A stretch of 64,000 bases of DNA from Asaia sp037151935. GTDB lineage: Bacteria; Pseudomonadota; Alphaproteobacteria; Acetobacterales; Acetobacteraceae. How positions within the stretch are numbered: position 1 is the first letter of the stretch; each line of letters starts with the position of its first letter. Shown piece after piece: positions 18,650-27,772 of this stretch. Position numbers and translations under genes: made by a program. The DNA is taken from positions 2,108,001 to 2,172,000 of the forward strand of contig NZ_CP157575.1 in NCBI RefSeq assembly GCF_051628905.1, read 5' to 3'. The notes beneath the pieces are model-generated. The model ran no database searches and was not told where the DNA came from. It saw nothing but the letters and a program-made list of their open reading frames with translations.

Positions 18650-20983
18650 TCAATAGGTTACGTTGATCTTAGCACCGACGAAACGGGGCAGACCCGGAAT
18701 CACGCCATAGAAGGTCGCCTGCGTTCCCCCTGAGAGCCAGTAGCGACGATCGGCCAGGTTCTGCCCGTAGACGGTAAGCGACACGTGCTGCTTGGGGGCG
18801 GCAAAGGTCAGGAAGGAATTGACCAGAAAATAGGCAGGTGCGCGATAGATGCCGCCATCGCCGATATGCTGCGGCTGGGTCTGGGCGCCGCGATAATTGT
18901 AATCGACATCGAAAGTCATGCGATAGTCGCGGAATATGGGCCAAGTATAGACCGCCGCACCCGAAAGGGTGAGGTTGGCGAGGCCCATATTATAGCCGTT
19001 ATAATTGGTATAGACCGGCGACCACATGCCGGTAGCGGCGAATTGCGCGGTCGTGGCGCTGCGGTTCAGGCTCTGGAACTGCGTGTAGACGCCGTTCTGA
19101 TAGCCGAAATTCTGCGTCAGTGTCAGACCGTGAAAAGGATGCGCCTCGATGTCGAACTCGGCTCCATAGATATAGGAGCGCGGGGCGTTGACGTAGCCGC
19201 CGAGCACGCCGTAAGGCGGCACAAGAATGCTGCCCAGAAGCTGCTGGTCGCGATAATCGTAATAGAACCCGGCAGCGTTGAAGCGCAGGCGGCGGTCGAA
19301 CAGCATCGACTTGAACCCGCCCTCATAGGTCAGCACGGATTCGGGCTTGAAAGGGCGAAGCTGGTTGGCGTTCTGCGTGATATTGGCGGAGAACCCGCCT
19401 GGCTTGAAGCCTTTCGAGAAGATCGCATAGCCCATGATATTGGGCGTAACCTGATATTGCGCCCCGACGCGCCCGCCGAACTGGTTGGTCAAGGCACCGG
19501 CACTGCCGAAATTGGTCTGTGACGTGGCGAGACCGGTATTGAGATTGACGTTCGTGCTGGTCAGATTGAGCATCTGGCGATCGTCGGATTCGTGGTTGAT
19601 CGCGCCGATCAGGGTCAGTCTGGGCAGGATACGATAGCTGAGCTGCACATACTGGTTGAAATTCTGCTGGTTCTGTCGATAGGCGGTTTCGTTCAGCGGC
19701 GTCGTGCCGGGACGGTCGGAGCTGTCGTACCAGAAGCTCTGTGCCATGCGGGCGCGGCTGTAATAGAGACCCGTTTCCCAGTGAAAACGCGCTTTCGGAT
19801 CGCGGGATTCGAGTTTGACTTCCTGAGAGAAGACATTCGTCTGGTTATTACGGAACATGTTGCCGTAAGCCTTAACCGAGTTCGTCTGGTTGGTCAGCTC
19901 GTGCTCGTCGACCATCTCATAAGCACTTTGCGACCATAGACGCGCCCAGGAAAACTCCTTGGTGTATTTGACATTGGCACCCCAGAAGAGATTGTCCTCG
20001 CGCGGCTTGGGATTATTGGCATTGATGCCTATAATCTTGGCAAAGCGCGGGTCCAGACCCCAGGCTGTCTGATAGATGTCATTGGTGATCGGCACACCAT
20101 AGGCGTTGTAGAGATTATGCCCCGATGACGACTCCGACTGGTCGGTCGTCCAGTGGCCGCCGATATCGAGGCGCGAGGTTTCGTCGATCTGCCAGCGCAG
20201 CTTGCCACGCAGCGCGCCGATATTGCTGTTGCCGTAGCCGACGCCCTGACCGTTATGCTGAAAGCCGCCGCCCGTGAGCGATTGCCCGGCGATGCGATAG
20301 GAAACGTTGCGCGAAAGCGGTCCGGAAACGAAGCCTTCGACGCGGTTGCGGCCATAGCTCGCAATGTCTTCTGTCAGACCGGCGTGGAATGTCTGCGTCG
20401 GATCGCCCGTATGGAAATTGATCTCACCGCCCGTGGTGGACTGGCCATGGGTGAAGCCCGAGGCGCCGGGAGCCACCGAAATATCGTCCATATCGAACAG
20501 CATGCCAGTGGTCATGATGCTGACCGGATACGCCACGCCATCGACATAGGGCATGACCGAAGGCGTGTTGTTCTGTGTGAAATCCATCAGACCGACGCCA
20601 CGCAGGGCGAAATTCAGCGCAGCACTGCCGAAGCTCGGCTGGATGGTCAGGTTGGGGGCAACGCGCACGATATCGGTCAACTGCCGAACGTTCCGGTTCT
20701 GCAACTCCTGACGCGAGAGAATGGTCTCCGAATGGGCGTTGTGCTGCCCGGCGCTTGTCACGCCGCGCCGTGCCGCGACTTGAACCGTCTCGTTTCCGCC
20801 ATTGAGCGGTGCGTGTGCGTGGGCCTTTTTCGGCGTGGCGGGTTTGGCGTGCGGCGCGACTGACGCAGCCTGTGCCGAGGGTGCAAGCGTCAGACAGAAA
20901 GGCGATGCCACGATAGTCGAGACGAGCAGGACCGTCCGACAGGACATCATGCGCGAGGGGCGATGGGTCTTCAGGGGGGTCAT
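18650..20983 (-). CDS. TonB-dependent receptor, GntR-linked
   Basis: A 777-residue receptor using the ATG at 20983, which has GGAG six bases upstream and begins a signal peptide ending in APSAQA. An in-frame upstream start at 21157 would swallow the operator and is unlikely. The plug contains VQVAARRG, LTDIVRVAPNLTI and LRGVGLMDFTQ, and the barrel ends PRFVGAKINVTY. It heads an operon with a DAACS symporter and an Ldh2-family dehydrogenase. The type resembles receptors used for carbon-source uptake rather than for iron. A dyad operator lies 40-61 bases upstream, next to the divergent GntR/FCD gene. Confidence 0.92.
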   Translation of the reverse strand: MTPLKTHRPSRMMSCRTVLLVSTIVASPFCLTLAPSAQAASVAPHAKPATPKKAHAHAPLNGGNETVQVAARRGVTSAGQHNAHSETILSRQELQNRNVRQLTDIVRVAPNLTIQPSFGSAALNFALRGVGLMDFTQNNTPSVMPYVDGVAYPVSIMTTGMLFDMDDISVAPGASGFTHGQSTTGGEINFHTGDPTQTFHAGLTEDIASYGRNRVEGFVSGPLSRNVSYRIAGQSLTGGGFQHNGQGVGYGNSNIGALRGKLRWQIDETSRLDIGGHWTTDQSESSSGHNLYNAYGVPITNDIYQTAWGLDPRFAKIIGINANNPKPREDNLFWGANVKYTKEFSWARLWSQSAYEMVDEHELTNQTNSVKAYGNMFRNNQTNVFSQEVKLESRDPKARFHWETGLYYSRARMAQSFWYDSSDRPGTTPLNETAYRQNQQNFNQYVQLSYRILPRLTLIGAINHESDDRQMLNLTSTNVNLNTGLATSQTNFGSAGALTNQFGGRVGAQYQVTPNIMGYAIFSKGFKPGGFSANITQNANQLRPFKPESVLTYEGGFKSMLFDRRLRFNAAGFYYDYRDQQLLGSILVPPYGVLGGYVNAPRSYIYGAEFDIEAHPFHGLTLTQNFGYQNGVYTQFQSLNRSATTAQFAATGMWSPVYTNYNGYNMGLANLTLSGAAVYTWPIFRDYRMTFDVDYNYRGAQTQPQHIGDGGIYRAPAYFLVNSFLTFAAPKQHVSLTVYGQNLADRRYWLSGGTQATFYGVIPGLPRFVGAKINVTY

Positions 20984-21022
20984 GGACGGCTCCGACAGCG
21001 ATTTTTCTCGTATGGGCAGGAC

Positions 21023-21044
21023 TTGTATACTAACTAGAATACAA
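21023..21044. promoter_or_regulatory. Dyad operator, probably for the GntR/FCD regulator
   Basis: A 22-base dyad of the form TTGTATnCTnnnnAGnATACAA sits between the divergent receptor operon and gntR-type gene. FCD-type GntR proteins commonly bind short palindromes with TTGTAT or similar arms, and autoregulate from such divergent regions. The binding protein is inferred from position. Confidence 0.65.
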
Positions 21045-21046
21045 AC

Positions 21047-21059
21047 TGGAACAGTTCCA
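21047..21059. promoter_or_regulatory. Second perfect palindrome next to the GntR operator
   Basis: TGGAACAGTTCCA is a perfect 6+1+6 palindrome only two bases from the dyad at 21023-21044. It could be a second regulator's site or part of a compound operator in the receptor promoter. No regulator is assigned. Confidence 0.4.
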
Positions 21060-21159
21060 CAACGAAATGAAAAATTTATGAAATCGGTAGTCGACTGTTG
21101 CTGGTTCGATACGATGCAACCCGCTTGCCTTGGGTCTTTGCCCAGCGCATAAAACACTC

Positions 21160-21852
21160 ATGCAGCATCAGAAACTCGACCCGGAACGTGCCAGCGGCCT
21201 CGTGATCGAGGAGCGAATCATCCACGCCGTGCTTTCAGGCCGAATCGCGCCTGGCGAGCGCTTCGGTGAGAAAGAGGTCGGCGAGATCTTCGGTGTGTCG
21301 CGCACATTGGTGCGTGAGGCGATGATACGCCTCAGCAGCCGCGGACTGGTCGATGTCTCACCGCGTCGCGGCTGGTTCGTGATCGAACCGACCGTGGCCG
21401 AGGCGCGCGAGATTATCGAAGCCAGACGTGCTGTCGAGACCGGGCTGATCATGGATCATGCGCTTGTTTCGCCCGAAGCCATCGCACGGTTGCGCGCGCA
21501 TCACGAGGCCCAGCAAGGGGCTATCGCCGGGCAGGATCTGGCGAGGCGCTCTTATCTGCTCGGTCATTTCCATGTGCATATGGCCGATGTGCTGGGCAAC
21601 TCGGTTCTGGCCGATATTCTCGAGAACCTGACGGCGCGCACCGTGCTGATTTCGGCACTCTATCAGTCGGAAGAAGATGCGCAGCATTCCTGCAACGATC
21701 ATGGTGAGCTGATTGCTGCGATGGAGCGTGGCGACAAAGAGGAGGCCATACGCATCACGCAGGACCACCTCGTGCATCTCGAAAAAGCCCTGCGCAATCG
21801 CGCCCGGAGCAATCGCCATACCGGGTTGAGCGGCGTACTTGCCGACTCATGA
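21160..21852 (+). CDS. GntR family transcriptional regulator, FCD domain
   Basis: A 230-residue regulator starting at ATG 21160. The N-terminal winged helix (about 10-75) has the typical GRIAPGERFGEKEVGEIFGVSRTLVREAMIRLSS pattern, with the wing SPRRGWFV. The C-terminal FCD effector domain (about 85-215) has EARRAVETGL and metal- or ligand-binding His residues including FHVHMAD and HSCNDHGELI. Such proteins are usually repressors relieved by an organic acid. It is divergent from a receptor-symporter-dehydrogenase operon with a dyad operator between, so it probably controls that operon and itself. Confidence 0.93.
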   Translation: MQHQKLDPERASGLVIEERIIHAVLSGRIAPGERFGEKEVGEIFGVSRTLVREAMIRLSSRGLVDVSPRRGWFVIEPTVAEAREIIEARRAVETGLIMDHALVSPEAIARLRAHHEAQQGAIAGQDLARRSYLLGHFHVHMADVLGNSVLADILENLTARTVLISALYQSEEDAQHSCNDHGELIAAMERGDKEEAIRITQDHLVHLEKALRNRARSNRHTGLSGVLADS

Positions 21853-21858
21853 AAAACG

Positions 21859-21882
21859 CCTGCCCTGCTTTCACAGGGCAGG
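21859..21882. terminator. Hairpin between convergent genes
   Basis: A 9-bp perfect stem CCTGCCCTG/CAGGGCAGG with a 6-base loop between the ends of the convergent gntR-type and receptor genes. There is no clear T-run on either side, so it may act as a weak bidirectional terminator or transcript end. Confidence 0.5.
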
Positions 21883-21891
21883 AAAGCCGGG

Positions 21892-24015
21892 CTAGAGCCG
21901 CCCGTCGATCGTGAAGCCAAAGGCGCGTGGTTGACCAACCTGGGCCTGAAGACCGGCCCAGTTGGTGCGACCGCTGAACAGGATATTCTCGTTGGTCAGG
22001 TTCTTCGTATAGAAGCGGATCGTGTAATGGCGTGTGCGGTAACCCAGATGGGCGTTGAGCACATTGTAGTCGCCTGCGACCAGCCCCGTGCCGCTTTCGA
22101 CCTGTGACGCGTAACTGCCTACACGGTTGAAATTGGCGCCCAAGAAGAAGCCGTTTCTGAAGCTTTTCTCCACGCCGATATTGAGCGTTGCCGAGGGAGC
22201 GTTGCTGAACTTCTTGCCTACGACCGAGCGGTAGGCCTCAGGCGCGTCGAGAATCTTGGTGTCCAGAAGACCGAGCCCACCGAATAGCTCGAGGCTTTTC
22301 GTGACGTGATAGATCGCTTCGAGCTCCAGACCGAGGCTGCGCCCATGCGGGATATTGACGAAGGTATAGTTCAGCAGGTCCTGATAATCATGATAGTCGT
22401 TGTAAAACAGATTGGTGTTCAGGCTGAGTTTGCGATCCAGAAGCTCGGTATGGCCGCCCAGTTCGTAGGTCGTCACCGTTTCCTTGCCGTACTGGTAATA
22501 GGTGCCGTTATCCCAGTCGATGGCGCCGCCGCCCGGATTATAGCCGCGCCGCACGGTAAAGCTGGCGCTTGTGACCGGGGTGAAGCTGTAGCTCAACCCG
22601 CCCTTGGGCAGGAACATGGTCGTGCCCGCATTGAGGGCGACTTTTCCCCATGAGAGCGCCACATTGCGCGCCTGTTCCTCCCGTTCCACACGGGCACCGG
22701 CGATCAGGCTCAGCCCGCCGATCAGATGCAGGGTGCCATCGAGATAACCTGCATAGGTGCGTTCGGCATCGGGGCCGTTCACGCCCATATCCGAGCGGAT
22801 GGTCTGGTCGCGGTTGAAATAGTAGAATCCGGCCACGCCATTGAGACGGCTATGGGCCGGGGCAAGAACCAGCCGGTCTTCAACGGTATTGTTCTGCTCG
22901 CGCAGGGCGAGATGCCCCAGGCTGTTGGCAGTGCCGAGGGCGTTGCCCTGATGAAAGAGCGCGTCGTACCAGACATGGCCGTAGGTCAGTTCGTTGGTCA
23001 GAGACGGGCTGATGCGGTAGCTGGCGCGCAGGCTGGCCTGATCGATGCTCGAATCCGAGATGCGCGTATTCATGTCAGGATTGTCGAAGCGATAGCGAAA
23101 CAGATCGGGGCCCGTCGCGGTGTAGAGATATTCACCATGCTGCTCACGATGCCAGCCCATGAGCGTGACCTTGAGAGCGGGCAGGATTTTAGGCGTCCAG
23201 AGCAGCTTGCCGCGTATCGAGGTCTGGCTCACCTCATGCGGGTTGAAAGGCCAGCCATCGCCTGGATAGCGGATATAACTATCGCCCCGCACGCCATCGC
23301 CCGTAATGCGAAAGGCCAGCTCGTCCTTGATGATCGGGCCGGATAGAACCCCGGCAAAAACGCCCTTGCTGCCTGAGCTTTCATAGCCGCCTCTGACGCC
23401 TGCCTGCCAGTATTGCGTCGGTGCCTTCGAATTGAGCGTGATGGCGCCACCGATGGCATTTCGACCCTGCGTGGTCGCCTGCGGGCCGCGCAGAACGCTG
23501 ACCTGATCCATGTCCCACGTGCCCGCATCGACATAACGCTGGCCCGAATAGGTTTCGGGCAGGCCATCTATGATGGTGGCCGTTCTTGGGCGGCTGCCCG
23601 ACATCAGGCTGAAAATACCGCCCGCTGCGCCAGAGCCGGTCATGCCGCGTATGGTCGGTATATCGGCGGCGTTGCCAATCATGTTCGGCACGCGATTGAC
23701 CACGTCATAGAGCGACCGATACTCGCTGGCATCGAGATGGCGCAGGATCGTTGTGGCACTGTTGGTATTTTGAAGCCGATCCAGCTTGTCGCCCACCACA
23801 ATGATCGTTTCGGTCGGGTTTGCGCTGTCGGCCTCGCTTTTGGCTGCTTTCGTTTTCTTTGCTGGCGTGATTGCGCTGGCGCCAGGCGTTTTCTCTGTGT
23901 CGTCAGCCAGTGCCATGTCCGGCACGCAGAGCGATCCCGTTATCAGGGCGAGGCAGACGTAACGGGTGGCTGAATCGTTTCGGCCCTTGCTGGGGCGCAC
24001 GCAGCGGCGATGCAT
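21892..24015 (-). CDS. TonB-dependent siderophore-type receptor, Fur-regulated
   Basis: A 707-residue outer-membrane receptor. I place the start at ATG 24015, giving a signal peptide ending in DMALA; the longer reading from 24072 would run through the Fur box and is rejected. The plug has TIIVVGDKLDRLQNT, YDVVNRVPNMIG and LRGPQATTQGRNAIGGAI, and the barrel ends FGFTIDGRL. The near-perfect Fur box 37-55 bases upstream indicates iron-repressed expression, so ferric siderophore uptake is the likely role. The ligand is not evident and no siderophore biosynthesis genes are nearby. Confidence 0.92.
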   Translation of the reverse strand: MHRRCVRPSKGRNDSATRYVCLALITGSLCVPDMALADDTEKTPGASAITPAKKTKAAKSEADSANPTETIIVVGDKLDRLQNTNSATTILRHLDASEYRSLYDVVNRVPNMIGNAADIPTIRGMTGSGAAGGIFSLMSGSRPRTATIIDGLPETYSGQRYVDAGTWDMDQVSVLRGPQATTQGRNAIGGAITLNSKAPTQYWQAGVRGGYESSGSKGVFAGVLSGPIIKDELAFRITGDGVRGDSYIRYPGDGWPFNPHEVSQTSIRGKLLWTPKILPALKVTLMGWHREQHGEYLYTATGPDLFRYRFDNPDMNTRISDSSIDQASLRASYRISPSLTNELTYGHVWYDALFHQGNALGTANSLGHLALREQNNTVEDRLVLAPAHSRLNGVAGFYYFNRDQTIRSDMGVNGPDAERTYAGYLDGTLHLIGGLSLIAGARVEREEQARNVALSWGKVALNAGTTMFLPKGGLSYSFTPVTSASFTVRRGYNPGGGAIDWDNGTYYQYGKETVTTYELGGHTELLDRKLSLNTNLFYNDYHDYQDLLNYTFVNIPHGRSLGLELEAIYHVTKSLELFGGLGLLDTKILDAPEAYRSVVGKKFSNAPSATLNIGVEKSFRNGFFLGANFNRVGSYASQVESGTGLVAGDYNVLNAHLGYRTRHYTIRFYTKNLTNENILFSGRTNWAGLQAQVGQPRAFGFTIDGRL

Positions 24016-24051
24016 GAGAGAGGGAACCTTCCAGAAAAAATGGAAGATTTT

Positions 24052-24070
24052 GATAATGAGAATCATTATC
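24052..24070. promoter_or_regulatory. Fur box
   Basis: The 19 bases GATAATGAGAATCATTATC match the classical Fur consensus GATAATGATAATCATTATC at 18 positions. The site lies just upstream of the receptor start at 24015, in the expected promoter position. The fur gene of this window is at 50213-50707. Confidence 0.88.
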
Positions 24071-24267
24071 ACTTAACAAGTTGTTACTCTCAGCGAAGGA
24101 CGTCGCTCGATCAGGATTATCTTCCCTGTGGCTGGCAAAGCACAGGGTTGCCTCTCCTGTGGCGTGTACTTCAGCTCCGCACGCCTGTTCAAATAGGTCA
24201 GGCTTGTCACTGAGCCCGGAACTAACAGTTACAATTTACTTCGGTTCAGATTGTATCTCTTCCCGTC

Positions 24268-25320
24268 ATGACCCTTACCCTTGCACGCCCCCTGTCGATC
24301 GATCCGATTGCTGCCGCCGCTCTGCCGCGGGAGCTTCTTCAGCATCCGGCGTTCGGCCGGACGCTGCGTATCGGCACGCGTGCCTCACCTCTGGCGCTCG
24401 TGCAGTCGCGCAGCTTCATGGCGCAGCTCGGGGCGGCTTATCCCTTTCTCGAGATATTCGGTTCCCTCCAGGAATGTCCCATCTCCACGCGGGGCGACCG
24501 CGATCAGGTCAGGCGTCTGGCCGATATCGGCGGGAAGGGACTGTTCTCGAAAGAGATCCATGAATCGCTGCGCGCAGGCGTCATCGATTTTGCCGTGCAT
24601 AGCCTCAAGGATCTGGAAACCTTTTTGCCCGATGATCTGGTTCTGGATTGCACGCTCCGTCGTGAAGACCCGCGCGATGCTCTGGTGCTGCGCGATCGTG
24701 ATGCCGTTGTCTCAGGAGGGGATGCGCTGGATTGTCTGCCAAAGGGGGCGGTTATCGGCTGTGCCTCCATTCGTCGTCAGGCCCAGTTGCTGGCGCGCCG
24801 TCCCGATCTGCGTTTCTGCCTGATACGCGGGAATGTGCAGACAAGGCTGCGCAAGCTGGAAGAGGGAGCCTGCGATGCGACTTTTCTGGCGCTGGCCGGT
24901 CTGAACCGGCTTGGCCTCGGCTCGCGTGCCGACGTCGTGTTCGAGCCGGAGGCGATGCTGCCAGCCTGCGGTCAGGGCATTATCGGCGTGACACTGCGTC
25001 GTCGCGATGCCGGGTTGCGGGGGCTTCTGGCCGGTATCGAAGACACGGCAACGCGCCTAGCCGCAACCGCAGAGCGCGCCCTGCTCGAGGCGTTGGACGG
25101 CTCGTGCCGCACGCCCATCGGCGGCTTCGCCCGTCTGGAGAAAGGGCGGCTGATCCTGCACGGGCTGATCGCCTCCGAAGACGGCGCCTGTGTCGTCAGG
25201 CGGCGTATCGAAGGCCAGCCAGGAGAGGCTGCGGCTCTGGGGATCGAGATGGCCGCCATGCTGCGTCGTGACACGCCTGATGCGGTTTTCGACCGTCTGA
25301 TCGGTCAGCCGGGCTGGTGA
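24268..25320 (+). CDS. hemC: Porphobilinogen deaminase (hydroxymethylbilane synthase)
   Basis: A 350-residue enzyme that condenses four porphobilinogen molecules into hydroxymethylbilane in haem synthesis. Motifs: RIGTRASPLALVQ (about 35-47), the catalytic Asp in HSLKDLE, IRRQAQL, and the dipyrromethane-binding Cys in GSCRTPIGGFA. An N-terminal extension of about 30 residues precedes the conserved core, so a later start is possible, though none is better supported. No strong ribosome-binding site is visible. It is a single gene flanked by a Fur-regulated receptor and a haem-dependent catalase-peroxidase. Confidence 0.95.
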   Translation: MTLTLARPLSIDPIAAAALPRELLQHPAFGRTLRIGTRASPLALVQSRSFMAQLGAAYPFLEIFGSLQECPISTRGDRDQVRRLADIGGKGLFSKEIHESLRAGVIDFAVHSLKDLETFLPDDLVLDCTLRREDPRDALVLRDRDAVVSGGDALDCLPKGAVIGCASIRRQAQLLARRPDLRFCLIRGNVQTRLRKLEEGACDATFLALAGLNRLGLGSRADVVFEPEAMLPACGQGIIGVTLRRRDAGLRGLLAGIEDTATRLAATAERALLEALDGSCRTPIGGFARLEKGRLILHGLIASEDGACVVRRRIEGQPGEAAALGIEMAAMLRRDTPDAVFDRLIGQPGW

Positions 25321-25456
25321 GGTTCCAACAGGGTATTTCCTGTCAGAGATATAAGAACAATCGGTTGGATAAATAACAAACCGGTCTCTAGGTAGAACAC
25401 AACAATAATGATTTCGGCATTCGTCGTGTCATTATCATGAAATTGGGAGTATTGAA

Positions 25457-27712
25457 GTGAAGCTCTTGAAATGCGGTATGGCGATTCTGATTGCCACCAC
25501 GACCCTGACCACCATGCCTCGTTCGGCGCAGGCTGACGGTATCGAAAAGCCCAACGAATTCTTCTGGCCGACCCGCCTCAGCCTTGCCCCGCTGCGCCTG
25601 CATGCCGCCGAGTCCAACCCTTATGGTGCCGATTTCGACTACACGCATGATTTCCAGAAGCTGGACTTGAATGCGGTCAAGGCCGATATCCGCAAGACCC
25701 TCACCCAGTCGCAGCCCTGGTGGCCTGCCGATTACGGCACGTATGCGCCGTTCTTCGTGCGTATGGCCTGGCATGCGGCGGGTACCTATCGCGCCATGGA
25801 TGGCCGCGGCGGTGAAGAAGGCGGCGAACAGCGTTTCGAGCAGCTGAACAGCTGGCCCGATAATGCAAGCCTAGATAAGGCCCGCCGTTTGCTCTGGCCG
25901 GTCAAGAAGAAATACGGTCGCGACCTGTCATGGGGCGATCTGATGGTGCTGACCGGCAATGTTGCGCTTGAATCCATGGGCTTCAAGACCCTTGGGTTTG
26001 CTGGCGGTCGCGCCGATGACTGGGAAAGCGAACTGGTTTACTGGGGCCCCGGCACCCAGTTCATGAGCTCGAACGTCGATTCGCAGATCAAGAAGTCCAG
26101 CGTTGAGCCCGGCGGTCATCTGCCCAAGCCGCTCGCCTCGACCACCAAAGGCCTGATCTACGTCAATCCCGAAGGCCCCAATGGCGTGCCCGATCCGGCC
26201 GCTGCCGCCGATATGATCCGTCTCGCTTTTGGCCGCATGGCCATGAACGATGAAGAAACCGTGGCGCTGATCGCCGGTGGCCACACCTTCGGCAAGGCAC
26301 ATGGTGCGGCTTCCGCCACCAAATGCGTAGGGGACGCTCCTGCAGCCGCTCCCGTTGAGCAGCAAGGCCTGGGCTGGGCCAATCATTGCGTAAAGGGCAA
26401 GCTGAAGGCGACCGATGCCATCACCAGCGGGCTTGAAGGCGCCTGGTCGGCCGATCCGATCCACTTTACCTCGCAATATCTCGATAATCTGCTCGGCCAT
26501 GAATGGGTCAAGACAAAGAGCCCTGCCGGCGCCATCCAGTGGATGCCCAAGGACGCCGAGAATATCGTGCCGGATGCCAGCGACCCGACAAAGGCGCATC
26601 CGCTCATGATGTTCACGACCGATATCGCGCTGCGCACCGATCCGTCCTATCGCGCCATCATCACGCGCTGGGCAGCTCATCCCGAGCAGTTTGCCGATGC
26701 ATTCGCTCATGCCTGGTTCAAGCTGACCCACCGCGATATGGGACCGAAATCGCGCTATTTCGGGTCTGAAGTCCCGGCAGCCGATTTCCTGTGGCAGGAC
26801 CCGCTTCCCGCTGCGCAGGGCGCGATGATCAACCAGGCCGATATCCGTGAGCTGAAGAAGGCGATTGCGGCATCGGGCGTTTCAGAACGGGACCTGATCA
26901 AGACCGCCTGGGCCTCTGCCGCGTCTTTCCGCACCTCCGACCATCGCGGTGGGGCCAATGGTGCCCGTATCCGTCTGGCGCCAGAGAGCGACTGGGCGGT
27001 GAACGATCCGGCAGATCTGCAGGTCGTGCTGCCGAAGCTCGAAGCCGTGCAGAAGCACTTCAACAGCGCCAATCATCACGGTCGCAAGGTCTCTCTGGCC
27101 GATGTGATCGTGCTGTCGGGTAATGTCGGTGTCGAACAGGCCGCGAAGAAGGCCGGTGTCAGTCTTGACCTGCCTTTCGCACCGGGTCGTGTGGATGCCG
27201 GGCCGGAACAGACCGACAAGAAGAGCTTCGCCCTGCTCGAACTCAATGCCGATGCCTTCCGCAACTACTACCGTGCGGAGCAGGACGAGAAATCGCCAAC
27301 CGAAATGCTGGTCGATCGTGCGGGTAATCTCGATCTGACTGTGCCGGAAATGACGGTTCTGCTGGGCGGGCTGCGTGTGCTCGATATCAACACGGCCCAT
27401 TCTGAGCAGGGTGTTCTGACAACCCGTCCGGGTACGCTGAGCAACGACTTCTTCGTCAATCTGCTCGACATGTCCACGCGTTGGGAAAAATCGGCCTCCC
27501 AGCCGGGTGTCTATGACGGTTTCGACCGTGAGACCAACAAGCAGCGCTGGACGGCCTCCTCGGTCGATCTGATTTTCGGTGCAAGCGCCGAGCTGCGCGC
27601 CGTGGTCGAAGTTTATGCCTCGGACGATGCCAAGTCGAAATTCGTCAATGATTTCGCCAAGGCCTGGACCAAGGTCATGACTCTCGACCGTTTCGATCTG
27701 CACCGCAACTGA
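25457..27712 (+). CDS. katG: Catalase-peroxidase KatG with a Sec signal peptide (periplasmic)
   Basis: A 751-residue bifunctional haem enzyme that removes hydrogen peroxide. Starts at GTG 25457 behind GGGAG. Residues 1-26 form a signal peptide (MKLLKCGMAILIATTTL... ending SAQA), so the enzyme should be periplasmic, unlike the usual cytoplasmic KatG. Active-site residues are complete: distal R102, W105 and H106 (VRMAWH), the adduct partners Y235 (GLIYVNPEGP) and M261 (RMAMND), and proximal H276 (GGHTFGKAH). The second, haem-less half is also present. Followed by pseudoazurin and cytochrome b561 genes that could supply electrons. Confidence 0.95.
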   Translation: MKLLKCGMAILIATTTLTTMPRSAQADGIEKPNEFFWPTRLSLAPLRLHAAESNPYGADFDYTHDFQKLDLNAVKADIRKTLTQSQPWWPADYGTYAPFFVRMAWHAAGTYRAMDGRGGEEGGEQRFEQLNSWPDNASLDKARRLLWPVKKKYGRDLSWGDLMVLTGNVALESMGFKTLGFAGGRADDWESELVYWGPGTQFMSSNVDSQIKKSSVEPGGHLPKPLASTTKGLIYVNPEGPNGVPDPAAAADMIRLAFGRMAMNDEETVALIAGGHTFGKAHGAASATKCVGDAPAAAPVEQQGLGWANHCVKGKLKATDAITSGLEGAWSADPIHFTSQYLDNLLGHEWVKTKSPAGAIQWMPKDAENIVPDASDPTKAHPLMMFTTDIALRTDPSYRAIITRWAAHPEQFADAFAHAWFKLTHRDMGPKSRYFGSEVPAADFLWQDPLPAAQGAMINQADIRELKKAIAASGVSERDLIKTAWASAASFRTSDHRGGANGARIRLAPESDWAVNDPADLQVVLPKLEAVQKHFNSANHHGRKVSLADVIVLSGNVGVEQAAKKAGVSLDLPFAPGRVDAGPEQTDKKSFALLELNADAFRNYYRAEQDEKSPTEMLVDRAGNLDLTVPEMTVLLGGLRVLDINTAHSEQGVLTTRPGTLSNDFFVNLLDMSTRWEKSASQPGVYDGFDRETNKQRWTASSVDLIFGASAELRAVVEVYASDDAKSKFVNDFAKAWTKVMTLDRFDLHRN

Positions 27713-27732
27713 GCGTCTGAAAACGCAAGAAC

Positions 27733-27758
27733 CCGTCAGTGCTGCGGCGCTGGCGGGT
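27733..27758 (+). terminator. Hairpin between katG and the pseudoazurin gene
   Basis: A stem with CCCG, CAG and GC blocks pairing with GC, CTG and CGGG, interrupted by single mismatches, in the 60-base gap. No T-run follows, so it is more likely a processing or attenuation element that lowers downstream expression than a full terminator. Confidence 0.4.
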
Positions 27759-27772
27759 CGGGAGAATAACCC

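Noticed and set aside
25408..25438. AATAATGAT and TCATTATCA upstream of katG, resembling split halves of a Fur box
   Set aside because: The halves are separated by about 16 bases instead of being contiguous, so it is not a standard Fur box; AT-rich promoter DNA can give this by chance.
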